From: JACKII01 sp041687435
Lineage (GTDB): Bacteria > Pseudomonadota > Alphaproteobacteria > Bin95
NCBI GenBank assembly: GCA_041687435.1
Contig: JAWLBX010000007.1
Span: 62,001 to 126,000, forward strand
Length of the DNA: 64,000 nt
Direction of reading: 5' to 3'
This document shows, one piece after another, positions 53,486-63,329 of this stretch (position 1 is its first letter; every line of letters begins with the position of its first letter). The notes under the pieces were generated by a model, which worked only from the letters and a program-made list of their open reading frames with translations, did not search any database and was not told the DNA's origin. Made by a program: the position numbers and the translations under genes.

Positions 53486-55099
53486 CTAGCGTCGCTGCGC
53501 CCGCTTCATCGCATCGGCGGTTTTCTCGGCAATCATGATGGTGGGGGAGTTGGTGTTGCCGGACGTAATCGTCGGCATCACGCTGGCGTCGATGACACGC
53601 AGCCCTTCCAGCCCATACACCCGGCATTCCGTATCCACGACGGCCATGCGGTCACCCTCCGGTCCCATCTTCGCCGTGCCAACCGGGTGGAAAATGGTCG
53701 TGCCGATATTGCCTGCGGCCTTGGCCAGCTCCTCCTCGCTTTGAAAGGAATTGCCGGGGCGGAATTCCTCCGGCTGGTATTTGGCCAATGCCGGCTGGGC
53801 GACGATCTCGCGCGTGATGCGGATCGAGCGCGCCGCCACCGTCCGGTCGCCCACGGTAGAAAGATAATTCGGCGCGATTTCCGGCTGCTGACGCGGGTCG
53901 GGCGAGGTCAGGCGCACATGACCACGGCTTTCCGGTCGAACATTGCAGACGCTGGCGGTAAACGCCGGAAACGGATCCAGCGGCTCGCCGAACTTGTTCA
54001 GGGAGAGAGGCTGGACATGATATTCCAGATCGGGCGTTTCCAGTGCCGGGTCAGACTTGGTAAACATGCCCAACTGGCTCGGCGCCATCGACATCGCTCC
54101 GCGGCGGGTCAACAGGTACTCAAGCCCAATCTTGGCCTTGTTAAGAAGGCCCTGGGAGGACTGGTTAAGCGTCGTAACCCCCTGCACCTTGTAGGCGCAG
54201 CGCAGTTGCAGATGGTCCTGCAGGTTCTCGCCCACGCCCGCGATATCGTGCTTCACGGTAACGCCGTTTTCCTGCAACACCTGCCCGGGCCCGACCCCGG
54301 AGACCTGCAGCAGGTGTGGCGAGCCAATGGCGCCTGCCGCGAGAATTACCTCCGCCTTTGCCGAAACCTGATGCGGCTGGCCTGCGCGCGTGAATGCGAC
54401 GCCGGTGGCCCGCTTGCCTTCGAACACCACGCGGTCGGCCTGCGCACCGGTCATCACTTGCAAATTCGAGCGGCTTTTGATCGGCTTCAGGAAGGCGCTG
54501 GCGGTGTTCCAGCGCCAGCCGGAGCGCTGGTTGACCTGGAAATAGCCAACGCCCTCATTGTTGCCCTGGTTGAAATCGCCCGTGCGCGGGATCCCGTGCG
54601 AGACACAGGCATCAGCGAACGCGTCCAGGATCTCCCACGAAACACGCGCCGGCTCCACCCGCCATTCGCCGCCGGCGCCATGCAGATCGGTCTCGCCGCT
54701 GAAGTGGTCTTCCGATTTCCGGAAATACGGCAGGCAGTCGTCCCAGCCCCAGCCGGTGTTACCCAACTGCCGCCACTGGTCGTAGTCGCGAGCCTGCCCG
54801 CGCATATAGATCATGCCGTTGATCGAGGAGCAGCCGCCGATCACCTTGCCCCGCGGATATCCCAGCGAACGGCCGTTCAATCCCGGCTCCTGCCGAGTAT
54901 TGAAAAGCCAGTCGGTGCGCGGGTTGCCGATGCAATAGAGGTAGCCAACCGGGATCTTGATCCAGATATAATTGTCGTTGCCGCCCGCCTCCAGCAACAG
55001 AACCTTTGTATTGGGATCTTCCGAAAGCCGGTTCGCCAGCACGCACCCGGCGGAACCGCCGCCGACAATGATGTAGTCGAAATCGGGAAGGGTCTGCAT
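53486..55099 (-). CDS. GMC family oxidoreductase (choline dehydrogenase-like)
   Basis: A 537-residue FAD enzyme. The start at 55099 gives the N-terminal FAD motif DYIIVGGGSAGCVLANRL; the longer upstream frame is not needed. GMC signatures are YPRGKVIGGCSSINGMIYMRG, LAAGAIGSPHLLQVSGVG and the C-terminal histidine in HPVGTAKMG with SGNTNSPTIMIAEK. It oxidises an alcohol, with a quinone or other carrier as acceptor. It is followed upstream by the SDR and acylase on the same strand. Confidence 0.93.
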   Translation of the reverse strand: MQTLPDFDYIIVGGGSAGCVLANRLSEDPNTKVLLLEAGGNDNYIWIKIPVGYLYCIGNPRTDWLFNTRQEPGLNGRSLGYPRGKVIGGCSSINGMIYMRGQARDYDQWRQLGNTGWGWDDCLPYFRKSEDHFSGETDLHGAGGEWRVEPARVSWEILDAFADACVSHGIPRTGDFNQGNNEGVGYFQVNQRSGWRWNTASAFLKPIKSRSNLQVMTGAQADRVVFEGKRATGVAFTRAGQPHQVSAKAEVILAAGAIGSPHLLQVSGVGPGQVLQENGVTVKHDIAGVGENLQDHLQLRCAYKVQGVTTLNQSSQGLLNKAKIGLEYLLTRRGAMSMAPSQLGMFTKSDPALETPDLEYHVQPLSLNKFGEPLDPFPAFTASVCNVRPESRGHVRLTSPDPRQQPEIAPNYLSTVGDRTVAARSIRITREIVAQPALAKYQPEEFRPGNSFQSEEELAKAAGNIGTTIFHPVGTAKMGPEGDRMAVVDTECRVYGLEGLRVIDASVMPTITSGNTNSPTIMIAEKTADAMKRAQRR

Positions 55100-55194
55100 G
55101 GGCGTGCTCCGGCTGTTTCGGCATGGGCTTGTGCAGCCGGTGTTAAGGGGTTGCGCGCGGAATGTTAAGGGGCGGGATTTTTGCGAAAGTGCCG

Positions 55195-56049
55195 TTACCG
55201 GCTCCCGGCCATCTCCCGGCTCATATCCCAAAGCCGTTCCGCAGCAGCATCATCCAGGGCGGCGGCATCAGGCCGAGCCTCGCCACCCTTCACATAATAA
55301 CCACCGCTCTTGCCCGCCACCGCTGGCGATGACGCCAGGAAAATAGGGGTCTTTGCCCCCTCCTCCACGCTGATCGCCATTGCCGTCATGGCGAGCCGCA
55401 GGCCGGCACGGAACAGCGTCGGGTTATCGCCGCCAAAGCGCGTGCGCACGAACCCCGGATGCAGGGCATTCGCCGTGACGGTCGAGCCCTCCAGCCGCTT
55501 CGCCAGGGCGCGGGTGAACAGGATATTGGCCAGCTTCGACTGCTTGTAGGCTCTCCATGCCTTGTAACCGCTGGTCAGGTGCAGGTCGTCGAACAGCATT
55601 TGCGCGCCCACATGTGCACGGCTGGCAACATTGACAATACGGCCAGAGGGCGCCTCTCTCAACTTTTCCAACAGCAAGTTGGTCAGCAGGAAATAGTTGA
55701 GGTGGTTGAGCGCAAAGGTCCGTTCATAACCGTCCTCTGTCTCCTGCCGCTGGCCAAATATGCCGCCGGCGTTATTCACCAGAACATCGAGTTGCGGCTC
55801 GGTCTCGGCTATGGTCGCGGCGAGCCGGCGAATGTCCAAAAGGCGGCTGAGGTCGGCCCGATGAAACGCCAGGTCCGCCCCCTTTGCCGTTTGCCGAATG
55901 GCGGCAATCGCCTGTTGGCCTTTCTGTTCGTTGCGGCCCACCAGCAGAACGCGGGCGCCCTGCCCCGCCAGTTCCCGCGCCGTTACCAGCCCGATGCCGT
56001 CGGTCGCGCCGGTCACCATGACCGTTTTGCCATGCATGCTATCCGCCAT
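55195..56049 (-). CDS. Short-chain dehydrogenase (retinol-dehydrogenase/WW-oxidoreductase-like)
   Basis: A 284-residue SDR with TGATDGIG, RADLSRL, VNNAGGIFG, the catalytic Ser in NVASRAHVG and the Tyr-Lys pair in YKQSKLANILF. This YxQSKLAN form marks the RDH-like group. AGGAG, 7 bases before the ATG at 56049, lies in the end of the acylase gene, whose stop is only 4 bases away, so the pair is coupled. Substrate unknown. Confidence 0.92.
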   Translation of the reverse strand: MADSMHGKTVMVTGATDGIGLVTARELAGQGARVLLVGRNEQKGQQAIAAIRQTAKGADLAFHRADLSRLLDIRRLAATIAETEPQLDVLVNNAGGIFGQRQETEDGYERTFALNHLNYFLLTNLLLEKLREAPSGRIVNVASRAHVGAQMLFDDLHLTSGYKAWRAYKQSKLANILFTRALAKRLEGSTVTANALHPGFVRTRFGGDNPTLFRAGLRLAMTAMAISVEEGAKTPIFLASSPAVAGKSGGYYVKGGEARPDAAALDDAAAERLWDMSREMAGSR

Positions 56050-56053
56050 GCGT

Positions 56054-58420
56054 CTACTCCTTTGCCGCCGGTTGCAGCCGCAGCACATGCGCCGTACGGT
56101 CCTCCATCAGCGGGCCGAGCGTCAGCATGTCTCCGCGCGCCCAGAGCGGCAGCAGGTCGGCATAATAGCGTGAGAAAATATTGCCGGACTGTCCGACCGC
56201 CTGGATAAAGCGCGACCGATCCAGGTCCGCAAGATCATAGACGGCGCGATAGCCGGCACCGTGAATCTGGCGGAACAGACTGGCATCGTCAAAGCTTACA
56301 TAGCCGGCATTCGGCGAATTGCGGCCGCCATCGTGCGGCACGGACCGATCGAACAAATCGCGCAAGCCCGGGATGAAGCCGAATAGCATGTGCCGGAATC
56401 GCGCCTGATGCGCCTCGCCCCACCGCCAATCTTGCCAGTTCCCGCCATAGCGCGCCTGCAAGAGATTGTAGGCGTCCGCAAAGGCCGTGCGGACCGCCGT
56501 CGTGCAATCCTCTGCTGCCGGCGTAGTCCGGTCGTCGCACCAGTGCGGCGCTTCCGTCAAAGTATAGATGACGCGGTCCACATCGTCGGAGTTCAGACGC
56601 TCGAACCGGTCACCCAGTTCATCGGCATAAAGGCCGCGCACCAATTCACGCAGGAAAGCGTAATAGACCAGCGGCTCAGGCCGGTCGCGCAGCATGGCAG
56701 CGTCCCAGGCCTGCATGGCCTCGGTCAGATCGACCGGCAATGCATCGCCGACGGACTGCCAGTCCACCAACGCCAACAACCGGCGCGCAGCCATAGACGT
56801 TGTGTCGGCCTGAATCGCCTCGGATACAGAAACGGTGTGCGGGGCGGCCGACCCCATCGCCGCCGCTATCCTCTCGGCCCGCCATGGCGAGGCAAAGGCA
56901 TGGCCCAGATCATATGGGAAATCCGGCCCGACCAGCCGGTTGTTGGCGTTCATGATCTCCCCGGATGCCGGGTCCAACACTTGAGGCACATCCTCGTACG
57001 GGATGAAACCCAGCCAATCATGGCTGCCATTCCAGCCAGGCACCGGCAGCGGTCCGGTCGGCGCCTGTCGCAGAGGCACCTTTCCTGCCGCGATCATGCC
57101 CAGATGGCCGTCGACATCGGCAATGCCGATATTCTGCTGCGGCCCCTGCATGAGCCGGAGCGCTGCCATCGCCTCCCCAACCGAGCCTGCCTGCTGCGCA
57201 CCCAGCAAAGCCGTCGGCGTGCGGTCGCCCGGGATCAAACCGGTGTGTGCCAGCGCCAGCACCGTGCCGTCGTCCATCGGCGGCACCCCGCTGCGGCCCG
57301 GCGCATCCGAGATCACCGGACCGTGCCGGGTCCGGCGCACGGTCAGGCGTTCCACGTCGCCGAAACGGACAGCCAGCTCCTCCTCCCGGGTCTCGAACGG
57401 TTGCGAGCCATCGGGCGTCAGGTAGCGCGCCGGATCGGCTGGGTCGACGCGCTCTACAAAGATATCGGCGGCGTCAGCGTAGCCATTGGTCAGCGCCCAG
57501 GCGATCCGACCATTATGGCCCAGCACCAGCAGCGGAAACCCGGGCGCGGTTGCACCTGCCAGAATACCTTCCGGCGTTTCGATCCGTACCAGATACCAGA
57601 CATTCGGCACCGTAAACCCCAGATGAGGGTCGTTGGCGAGCACCGGCTTGCCGGTATCGGTGCGGCTGCCGCTGAAGCCCCAAAGATTGGAGCCCGCCCC
57701 CGGCTCCACCGCGCCAGCAAAGGCCAGCGCCCGCTGCACGGCATCCTGTGGTGGCAGGCCCGCATAGCTGACGGGCCCCGGCAATTGCGGATACAACTCC
57801 CGCAATTCCTGCTCGCTGAGCCTGCTCGCCACCGCCGCGCGCTCCAGTTCGGTCGACCAATCGGCGGTAAGACGCAAGCCCATCAGCTTCAGCCAAAGCA
57901 GCGCGTCGGCCACGCTCCACGGCGACGGCGCATCCGGAATTGCCAGAAACTCCGGCGGCAGGGCGCCCGTGCGTGTTTGCAGAAAGGCATTCACCCCATC
58001 GGCATAAGCTTGAAACAGTGCCCGCGTTTCCGCGGGCATCGTTTGGGCATCCGCTCCGGCCAGTTGGGCGAGACCGAATGTGCGCATTTGCCGATCCAGA
58101 CCCAGCGCGCTCCCGCCGGCGATTTCGGCCAGGCGGCCGCGGCCAATACGCCGCGTCGCCTCCATCTGGAACAGCCGGTCCTGAGCGTGGAGGAAACCGA
58201 GAGCACGGTGAGCGTCGGCCATGGTCTCCGCCCGAATATGCGGAATGCCGTGCCCATCGCGAACAACCGTTACCGGCGCTTCCAGGCCCGGCGCGGCCAC
58301 CGTGCCATCCAATTGCGGCAGGGATGTCCGAAGCCAGAGCATCAAGCCGGCCGTCGCCAAAAGGGCCAGCACCGTCAGGGCCAGCAAACCGCGGCCCAGC
58401 CACCGGAGAAAACGCCTCAT
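56054..58420 (-). CDS. Penicillin acylase family protein (Ntn hydrolase)
   Basis: A 788-residue precursor. A signal anchor (hydrophobic about residues 11-30) is followed by the alpha chain, and the autocatalytic site is Gly243-Ser244 in EPGAGSNLWGF; Ser244 would become the N-terminal nucleophile of the beta chain. DPHLGFTVPNVWY and GFPLLVLGHNGRIAW are conserved. Family members cleave amide bonds of acyl side chains, including penicillins and N-acyl homoserine lactones. The start at 58420 is the first ATG; a TTG lies one codon upstream. Confidence 0.93.
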   Translation of the reverse strand: MRRFLRWLGRGLLALTVLALLATAGLMLWLRTSLPQLDGTVAAPGLEAPVTVVRDGHGIPHIRAETMADAHRALGFLHAQDRLFQMEATRRIGRGRLAEIAGGSALGLDRQMRTFGLAQLAGADAQTMPAETRALFQAYADGVNAFLQTRTGALPPEFLAIPDAPSPWSVADALLWLKLMGLRLTADWSTELERAAVASRLSEQELRELYPQLPGPVSYAGLPPQDAVQRALAFAGAVEPGAGSNLWGFSGSRTDTGKPVLANDPHLGFTVPNVWYLVRIETPEGILAGATAPGFPLLVLGHNGRIAWALTNGYADAADIFVERVDPADPARYLTPDGSQPFETREEELAVRFGDVERLTVRRTRHGPVISDAPGRSGVPPMDDGTVLALAHTGLIPGDRTPTALLGAQQAGSVGEAMAALRLMQGPQQNIGIADVDGHLGMIAAGKVPLRQAPTGPLPVPGWNGSHDWLGFIPYEDVPQVLDPASGEIMNANNRLVGPDFPYDLGHAFASPWRAERIAAAMGSAAPHTVSVSEAIQADTTSMAARRLLALVDWQSVGDALPVDLTEAMQAWDAAMLRDRPEPLVYYAFLRELVRGLYADELGDRFERLNSDDVDRVIYTLTEAPHWCDDRTTPAAEDCTTAVRTAFADAYNLLQARYGGNWQDWRWGEAHQARFRHMLFGFIPGLRDLFDRSVPHDGGRNSPNAGYVSFDDASLFRQIHGAGYRAVYDLADLDRSRFIQAVGQSGNIFSRYYADLLPLWARGDMLTLGPLMEDRTAHVLRLQPAAKE

Positions 58421-58620
58421 CAAAACTCATCCATTGAAAAATTTACTCTATACGACGTGATACTGCTGCCAGCCGGAGTCAACGCGACACGCCCGCCGCT
58501 CAACGAATGCAACGGAAATTAGAACATTATAGCAACCATATGTTGACTCCATAAATATATGCTAGTATTCCTATTTTTGCCATCGCCGGGTCGCCCGCGC
58601 CACACAGGAGCCATCAAACC

Positions 58621-59775
58621 ATGCCCTACCCCCATGATCCGATCCGCCTTGCCCGGTGTGATGTTTTTGTTTGGCGAGCTGCTATCGACCAACCGGTCGA
58701 AAATGCGTTCGGCAAGCAAACCGCGCGCGCGACTGCCAGCATCCGGCTGGAAGATGCGGATGGCGCAATGGGCTGGGGGGATATCTGGGGCAATTTTCCA
58801 GCGCCGACGCCCGACTACCGCGCCCGCCTGGCTGCGGCGGTCGTACTGCCGCGGCTGATGGGTGAAACCGTGTCCGACATCCCCGTCTTTTTCAGCCGGA
58901 TGGAATACATGACCCGCGTGCTAGCCTTGCAAAGTGCCGAGCCCGGCCCGTTCGCGGCCATCTGTTGCGCGGTCGATGCCGCACTCTGGGATCTGGCGGG
59001 TCGCAAGGCGGGCCTTCCGGTGCGCAACTTGCTCGAACCCGGTTGCGCCACCACGACTGTTCCCTGCTACGCCAGCGGCATTAACCCCGGCGGCGCAGCG
59101 GAGACCATCGCCCGTTGCCAAGCCGAAGGCTTCCACGCCTACAAGGTCAAGATCGGCTTCGGGCGCGACCACGACATCCACGCCCTCACTCACGCCCGCG
59201 ACCAGGTTGGCGAAGACGAGGCATTGATGACCGACGCCAATCAGGGGTGGAGCCCGGACGACGCGGCGGTAATGGCCGCCGTCCTGCGTGATTTCGATCT
59301 GGAATGGCTGGAAGAGCCCATGCCGGTAGATGAACCGGCAGCCAAGTGGCAGCGCCTGCGTGCAGCCATGACCATGCCATTAGCCGGCGGCGAGAATATT
59401 CGCGGGCTCGCCGATTTCGAAGCCGCCGCCGCCTGGCTCGATGTCATCCAGCCGGATATCGGCAAGTGGGGAGGGTTGAGCCGGTCCTTCGAGATCGGGC
59501 GGAAAGCGGTTGCTGCCGGAAAGAGGTATTGCCCGCACTGGCTGGCCGGTGGCATTGGCCAGATCGGCTCAGCCCATGTGCTGGCGGCAGTCGGCGGGAC
59601 GGGACGTCTGGAGATCGACGCGAACCCCAATCCGCTGCGCACCGCACTGGTACCCGAGACCACACGCATCGGCGACGGCTTGTTCCACCTGCCGGATGGC
59701 CCTGGCCTGGGCATAGAGCCCGATACCGCCGCGCTTGCCGGCGACCTGGTGTTTCATGCCGAGGTCACCGGCTGA
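58621..59775 (+). CDS. Mandelate racemase/muconate lactonizing enzyme family protein
   Basis: A 384-residue enolase-superfamily enzyme. The KxK motif is Lys175-Lys177 (AYKVKIG); metal ligands are Asp205 (TDANQGW), Glu231 (WLEEP) and Glu258 (AGGENI); His306 is in YCPHWLAGGIG. Having both a KxK and a C-terminal histidine is characteristic of the mandelate racemase group, usually acid-sugar dehydratases or racemases. It is preceded by a 200-base AT-rich divergent region. Substrate not determinable. Confidence 0.9.
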   Translation: MPYPHDPIRLARCDVFVWRAAIDQPVENAFGKQTARATASIRLEDADGAMGWGDIWGNFPAPTPDYRARLAAAVVLPRLMGETVSDIPVFFSRMEYMTRVLALQSAEPGPFAAICCAVDAALWDLAGRKAGLPVRNLLEPGCATTTVPCYASGINPGGAAETIARCQAEGFHAYKVKIGFGRDHDIHALTHARDQVGEDEALMTDANQGWSPDDAAVMAAVLRDFDLEWLEEPMPVDEPAAKWQRLRAAMTMPLAGGENIRGLADFEAAAAWLDVIQPDIGKWGGLSRSFEIGRKAVAAGKRYCPHWLAGGIGQIGSAHVLAAVGGTGRLEIDANPNPLRTALVPETTRIGDGLFHLPDGPGLGIEPDTAALAGDLVFHAEVTG

Positions 59776-59789
59776 TGCCATACTGGCCG

Positions 59790-60698
59790 CTATTTGCCCT
59801 CAGGCTCGGGCGAACCGACGATCGCCTTAATGATGGCAGTATAATAGCGGTCGCCAAAGCCCATCTCTGCCGCGCGCTGCAGCACGTCACGGATCGCGTA
59901 GGCACCTTCCATCTTCACCCCACTCTCCTCTGCCAGCCGGATAGCGTAGGACAGATCCTTGATAATGTAATCGACCGGAAAAGCCTGCGTCGGGTGCGTA
60001 TCTGACAACATCGACTTCATGCCATGGTTGCGCAGGACAAAGCTGTCGGCAGAGCTTTTGGTCATTGTTTCGAACAAAACATGATCATTGACCGCGCCGC
60101 TCGCACGCGCAACTGCCAGGGCTTCGGCAATCGCGTGGACGGTCTGGACCACGACCATATTGTTCATCAGCTTCACCGCCTCTCCCGCGCCCACCGGCCC
60201 GCAATGGGTGATCGCCTCACCCATGCAAAGAAGCAACGGCTCGATGCGCTTGAACACGGCCTCCGTACCGCCGACCATGATGGCAAGCGTACCGTCACGG
60301 GCGGCCTGGGCGGTGCGTGCGACCGGCGCGTCCGCAAAGTCCACCCCTTTGGCCTCGCATTCCGCCGCCAACTCACGGGCAAGCGATACGGGGCAGGTGC
60401 TGGTGTCAACCAGGGCCTGCCCAGCATGCATCTTGGCCAGCAGGCCGTCCGGTCCTTGCACCACCCCACGCACCTGCGGCTCGCCCGGCAGGCTGAGGAA
60501 GATGATGTCGGCGCGGGCAGCCAGATCGGCCAGGGAAGCGGCACTTTCCACACCATCTTCCGCGGCACGTTGCAAGGGCTCGGGCCGCAGGTCGAAGGCC
60601 AGCACTTCCCGGCCACTCTTTTTGGCAAGGTTCCGGCACATCGGCTCGCCCATCACGCCCAGGCCGATAAACCCCAGGGTCACGTCATTATCACTCAT
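59790..60698 (-). CDS. 3-hydroxyisobutyrate dehydrogenase-type NAD(P)-dependent oxidoreductase
   Basis: A 302-residue beta-hydroxyacid dehydrogenase with GFIGLGVMGEPMCRNL, the substrate block DAPVARTAQAARDGTLAIMVGG and the catalytic lysine in GAGEAVKLMNNM. The start at 60698 gives the family N terminus with GGGAG upstream. Members oxidise 3-hydroxyisobutyrate, tartronate semialdehyde or similar. Convergent with the enolase-superfamily gene, and the two may process the same acid (inference). Confidence 0.9.
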   Translation of the reverse strand: MSDNDVTLGFIGLGVMGEPMCRNLAKKSGREVLAFDLRPEPLQRAAEDGVESAASLADLAARADIIFLSLPGEPQVRGVVQGPDGLLAKMHAGQALVDTSTCPVSLARELAAECEAKGVDFADAPVARTAQAARDGTLAIMVGGTEAVFKRIEPLLLCMGEAITHCGPVGAGEAVKLMNNMVVVQTVHAIAEALAVARASGAVNDHVLFETMTKSSADSFVLRNHGMKSMLSDTHPTQAFPVDYIIKDLSYAIRLAEESGVKMEGAYAIRDVLQRAAEMGFGDRYYTAIIKAIVGSPEPEGK

Positions 60699-60845
60699 CG
60701 GGCACTCCCGTTTGTCTTGTTGATCTTCGATAGAGACAGGATGGCTCATGCTACGCTGCCTGCCCGCCGTTGTCGCTGGCAACGCCGCCGCGCCGCGGCC
60801 AACCCACGGACCAACTGACTCAGCCGCAAATTCATGTTCATCATT

Positions 60846-60859
60846 TGTTTAATTAAACA
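60846..60859. promoter_or_regulatory. Perfect 14-bp AT-rich palindrome in divergent region
   Basis: TGTTTAATTAAACA reads the same on both strands. It lies in the 238-base gap between the divergent dehydrogenase and GNAT genes, 78 bases before the GNAT start. It is a candidate operator for a dimeric regulator; none is encoded beside it. Confidence 0.42.
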
Positions 60860-60936
60860 CAACCATAATTAGTATTCATCGACCCAAACCTCAAACTCTA
60901 ACAAGCCCACCCCAAACGCAAAAGAGGCAGCTGACG

Positions 60937-61971
60937 ATGGCAAACACAACCGAATTTTCGCTTCAAAAAGAACAAATCAGGTACAAATTGAGCAATTTTA
61001 CCCAGGACGATGCCTGCCAGTTGCCAGATTTATTCCGCCAAATTTACGGCGAACACTATTTATCCGCCGATGTCTACGACCCCAAAGCATTCTGCCGCGC
61101 CAATGGCGACGGCAGCAGCCAGTCGTTGATTGCTCGTAGCGGCGATGGCAGGGCAATCGGCCATCTCGCCATTCTCAAATCCGCCCCCAATCCCGGGGTG
61201 CGGGAACTGGGACAAGGGGTAGTCGATCAAAATCACCGCCAACACGGGCTTCTGGGAAAATTGATTGACAGCTGCATACATCTCGCCGACCGCGACCCGG
61301 CCTGCTGCGGCTTGTTCGGCGCGGCATTGACCAATCATGTGTTCTCGCAGAGGGCGCTATGGCATGCCGATTTCGTCGATGTCGGGTTCGAGATCGGCTA
61401 TGTTCCGGCACGCATGATGCAGATTAAGGCGAACACCGCCGGCCCAACCAGCACCGTTCTGCAATACCGGGCGCTGGACGACACGCCCGCACAGATCACC
61501 TACCTGCCCACGGCCTACAGCGACCTCATGCTGGCGCTTTACGATCAATTGCGCCTCACCCGCGCCTTCGCCAGCAGCGACCAACCGCTCGACCTTGCAG
61601 GGCAGAGCCGGATCGAGATTGTGGACCTGCCGCGCTTCGACATAATGCGCCTCAATGTCTGGCGCATTGGCGCGGACCTGAAACGGCAGGCCGCTATGGC
61701 CGTAGCCAACGCCCGTAGCAACGGCCGCACCATGGTGCAACTGGTTCTGGCACTCGACTCGCCTTCGGTCGACGCCGCGATAGACGCCATGCGTGACACC
61801 GGTTTCTGGTTCGGTGCGTTGCTGCCGCGTTGGATGGGAAAAGACGCCCTGCTGATGCAGCGAGCCATAGGCACCCCATGCTTCGACGGTATCAACCTGT
61901 TCACGGACGACGCCAAGGCGCTGTTGCGCTTCGTCCAGCAGGACGCCACCCGCCAGCCCGCGCTGGTTTGA
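60937..61971 (+). CDS. GNAT family N-acetyltransferase
   Basis: A 344-residue protein. The N-terminal half (about residues 15-150) carries a GNAT fold with the acetyl-CoA loop in VVDQNHRQHGLLGKLID and a preceding AIGHLAILKSAP strand. The C-terminal half is a second domain of about 180 residues without a clear family match; it may be a duplicated, degenerate GNAT fold (MVQLVLALDSPSVDAAIDAM). The acceptor is unknown. It is upstream of the threonine ammonia-lyase gene by 76 bases. Confidence 0.78.
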   Translation: MANTTEFSLQKEQIRYKLSNFTQDDACQLPDLFRQIYGEHYLSADVYDPKAFCRANGDGSSQSLIARSGDGRAIGHLAILKSAPNPGVRELGQGVVDQNHRQHGLLGKLIDSCIHLADRDPACCGLFGAALTNHVFSQRALWHADFVDVGFEIGYVPARMMQIKANTAGPTSTVLQYRALDDTPAQITYLPTAYSDLMLALYDQLRLTRAFASSDQPLDLAGQSRIEIVDLPRFDIMRLNVWRIGADLKRQAAMAVANARSNGRTMVQLVLALDSPSVDAAIDAMRDTGFWFGALLPRWMGKDALLMQRAIGTPCFDGINLFTDDAKALLRFVQQDATRQPALV

Positions 61972-62047
61972 GGATGGTAGGCGGTGGCGGTTGCGGTGCG
62001 TACACTGCCAAGCGAACCAGCATCGAGCCGACAAGGAACTCCCAGCC

Positions 62048-63280
62048 ATGACGGTCAGCCTCCAGGATGTCCAGGCAGCGGCGGACGCTATCGAAGGGCA
62101 GGTGGTGCGCTCGCCCATGCGCCCTTCGCCTTCCATCTCGGAACTGACCGGGGCGGAGGTATGGCTGAAGCTGGAGAACCTCCAATTCACCGCCTCGTTC
62201 AAAGACCGCGGCGCTCTCTACCGCATCCAGGCACTCAGCGCGGTGGAGCAAAGTCGGGGCGTGATTGCCATATCCGCCGGCAACCATGCGCAAGGCGTCG
62301 CCTATCACGCCGGACGGCTCGGCATTCCGGCGACCATCGCGATGCCAAAGGGCACCCCCTTTGCCAAGGTGTCCCGTACCGAGAGTTTCGGCGCACGGGT
62401 GATTCAGGAAGGCAATGAAATCGCCGATCTGGAGGCGCTGGCGGCCAATTTGGTCGCAAAGGAGGGGCTGACCCTGATCCACCCCTACGACGACGACCGT
62501 ATCATCGCGGGCCAGGGCACGGTGGGGCTGGAAATGCTGGGTTCGGCACCGGACCTGGATACCATCGTTGTACCGATCGGCGGCGGCGGCCTGATGGCCG
62601 GTATTGCAACAGCAGTCAAGGCGCTGAAACCTTCGATTCGGCTGATCGGCGTACAGGCCGCGGCCTTCCCCAGCATGTCCTGTGCGCTTGCAGGTCGGCA
62701 GGCACCGGCAGGCAAGCCAACTATTGCCGAGGGGATCGCCGTCAAACACCCTGGCACCCGCACCCTGCCAATCATCCGCGAGCATGTGGAGGAGATCATC
62801 ATTCTGGACGAGGCAGCAATGGAATACGGTGTCCAGGAGCTGGCGACGGTCGGAAAGGTGGTGGCTGAGGGTGCCGGGGCGGCACCGCTGGCCGCATTGC
62901 TGGCCTATCCGGACAAGTTCAAGGGGCAAAAGGTCGGGCTCGTCATCTCCGGCGGCAATATTGATGCGACGCTGCTCGCGTCCTGCCTGATGCGAAGCCT
63001 GGTGCGGAACAAGCGGCTGGTGCGCCTGCGGGTCGAAGTGTCGGATGCGCCTGGGAGCCTCGCCCAGGCTACCCGCGTTATCGCCGAAGCCGGCGCAAAC
63101 GTGCTGGAGGTGCAGCACAACCGTCTGTTCTTCGACGTACCGATCAAGCTGACGGAGATCGACTTCGTGCTGGAGGTGCGCGACGCGGCCCATTGCGACC
63201 GGCTGCTGGCAGCACTGACGAAAGAAGGCGTGACCGCCCAACTGCTCGCCACCCATGCCCATAGCCTCCCGGTGCCTTGA
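62048..63280 (+). CDS. Threonine ammonia-lyase with C-terminal ACT domain
   Basis: A 410-residue fold-type II PLP enzyme producing 2-oxobutanoate and ammonia from threonine. The PLP lysine is Lys52 in TASFKDRGA, followed by SAGNHAQGVA and the phosphate loop GGGGLMAG. The last 80 residues are one ACT domain (RLRVEVSDAPGSLAQAT), as in the short ACT-containing type rather than the two-ACT-like IlvA. AAGGA precedes the ATG. It fits the local D- and L-hydroxy amino acid theme. Confidence 0.93.
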   Translation: MTVSLQDVQAAADAIEGQVVRSPMRPSPSISELTGAEVWLKLENLQFTASFKDRGALYRIQALSAVEQSRGVIAISAGNHAQGVAYHAGRLGIPATIAMPKGTPFAKVSRTESFGARVIQEGNEIADLEALAANLVAKEGLTLIHPYDDDRIIAGQGTVGLEMLGSAPDLDTIVVPIGGGGLMAGIATAVKALKPSIRLIGVQAAAFPSMSCALAGRQAPAGKPTIAEGIAVKHPGTRTLPIIREHVEEIIILDEAAMEYGVQELATVGKVVAEGAGAAPLAALLAYPDKFKGQKVGLVISGGNIDATLLASCLMRSLVRNKRLVRLRVEVSDAPGSLAQATRVIAEAGANVLEVQHNRLFFDVPIKLTEIDFVLEVRDAAHCDRLLAALTKEGVTAQLLATHAHSLPVP

Positions 63281-63329
63281 GGCGCTAAGGTGCGCACGCA
63301 TTATTGTTAATCCGGAGAGGATGATTGTC

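Noticed and set aside
53687..55168. Rightward 493-codon frame opposite the GMC oxidoreductase
   Set aside because: Antisense shadow; the leftward frame has all GMC motifs.
56390..58522. Rightward 710-codon frame opposite the penicillin acylase gene
   Set aside because: Antisense shadow in high-GC DNA: Arg/His/Gln-rich with no domain, while the opposite strand has a complete Ntn hydrolase.
58543..58571. TTGACT followed 17 bases later by TATTCC as a promoter for the enolase-superfamily gene
   Set aside because: The -10 match is poor and the region is AT-rich, so chance similarity is likely.
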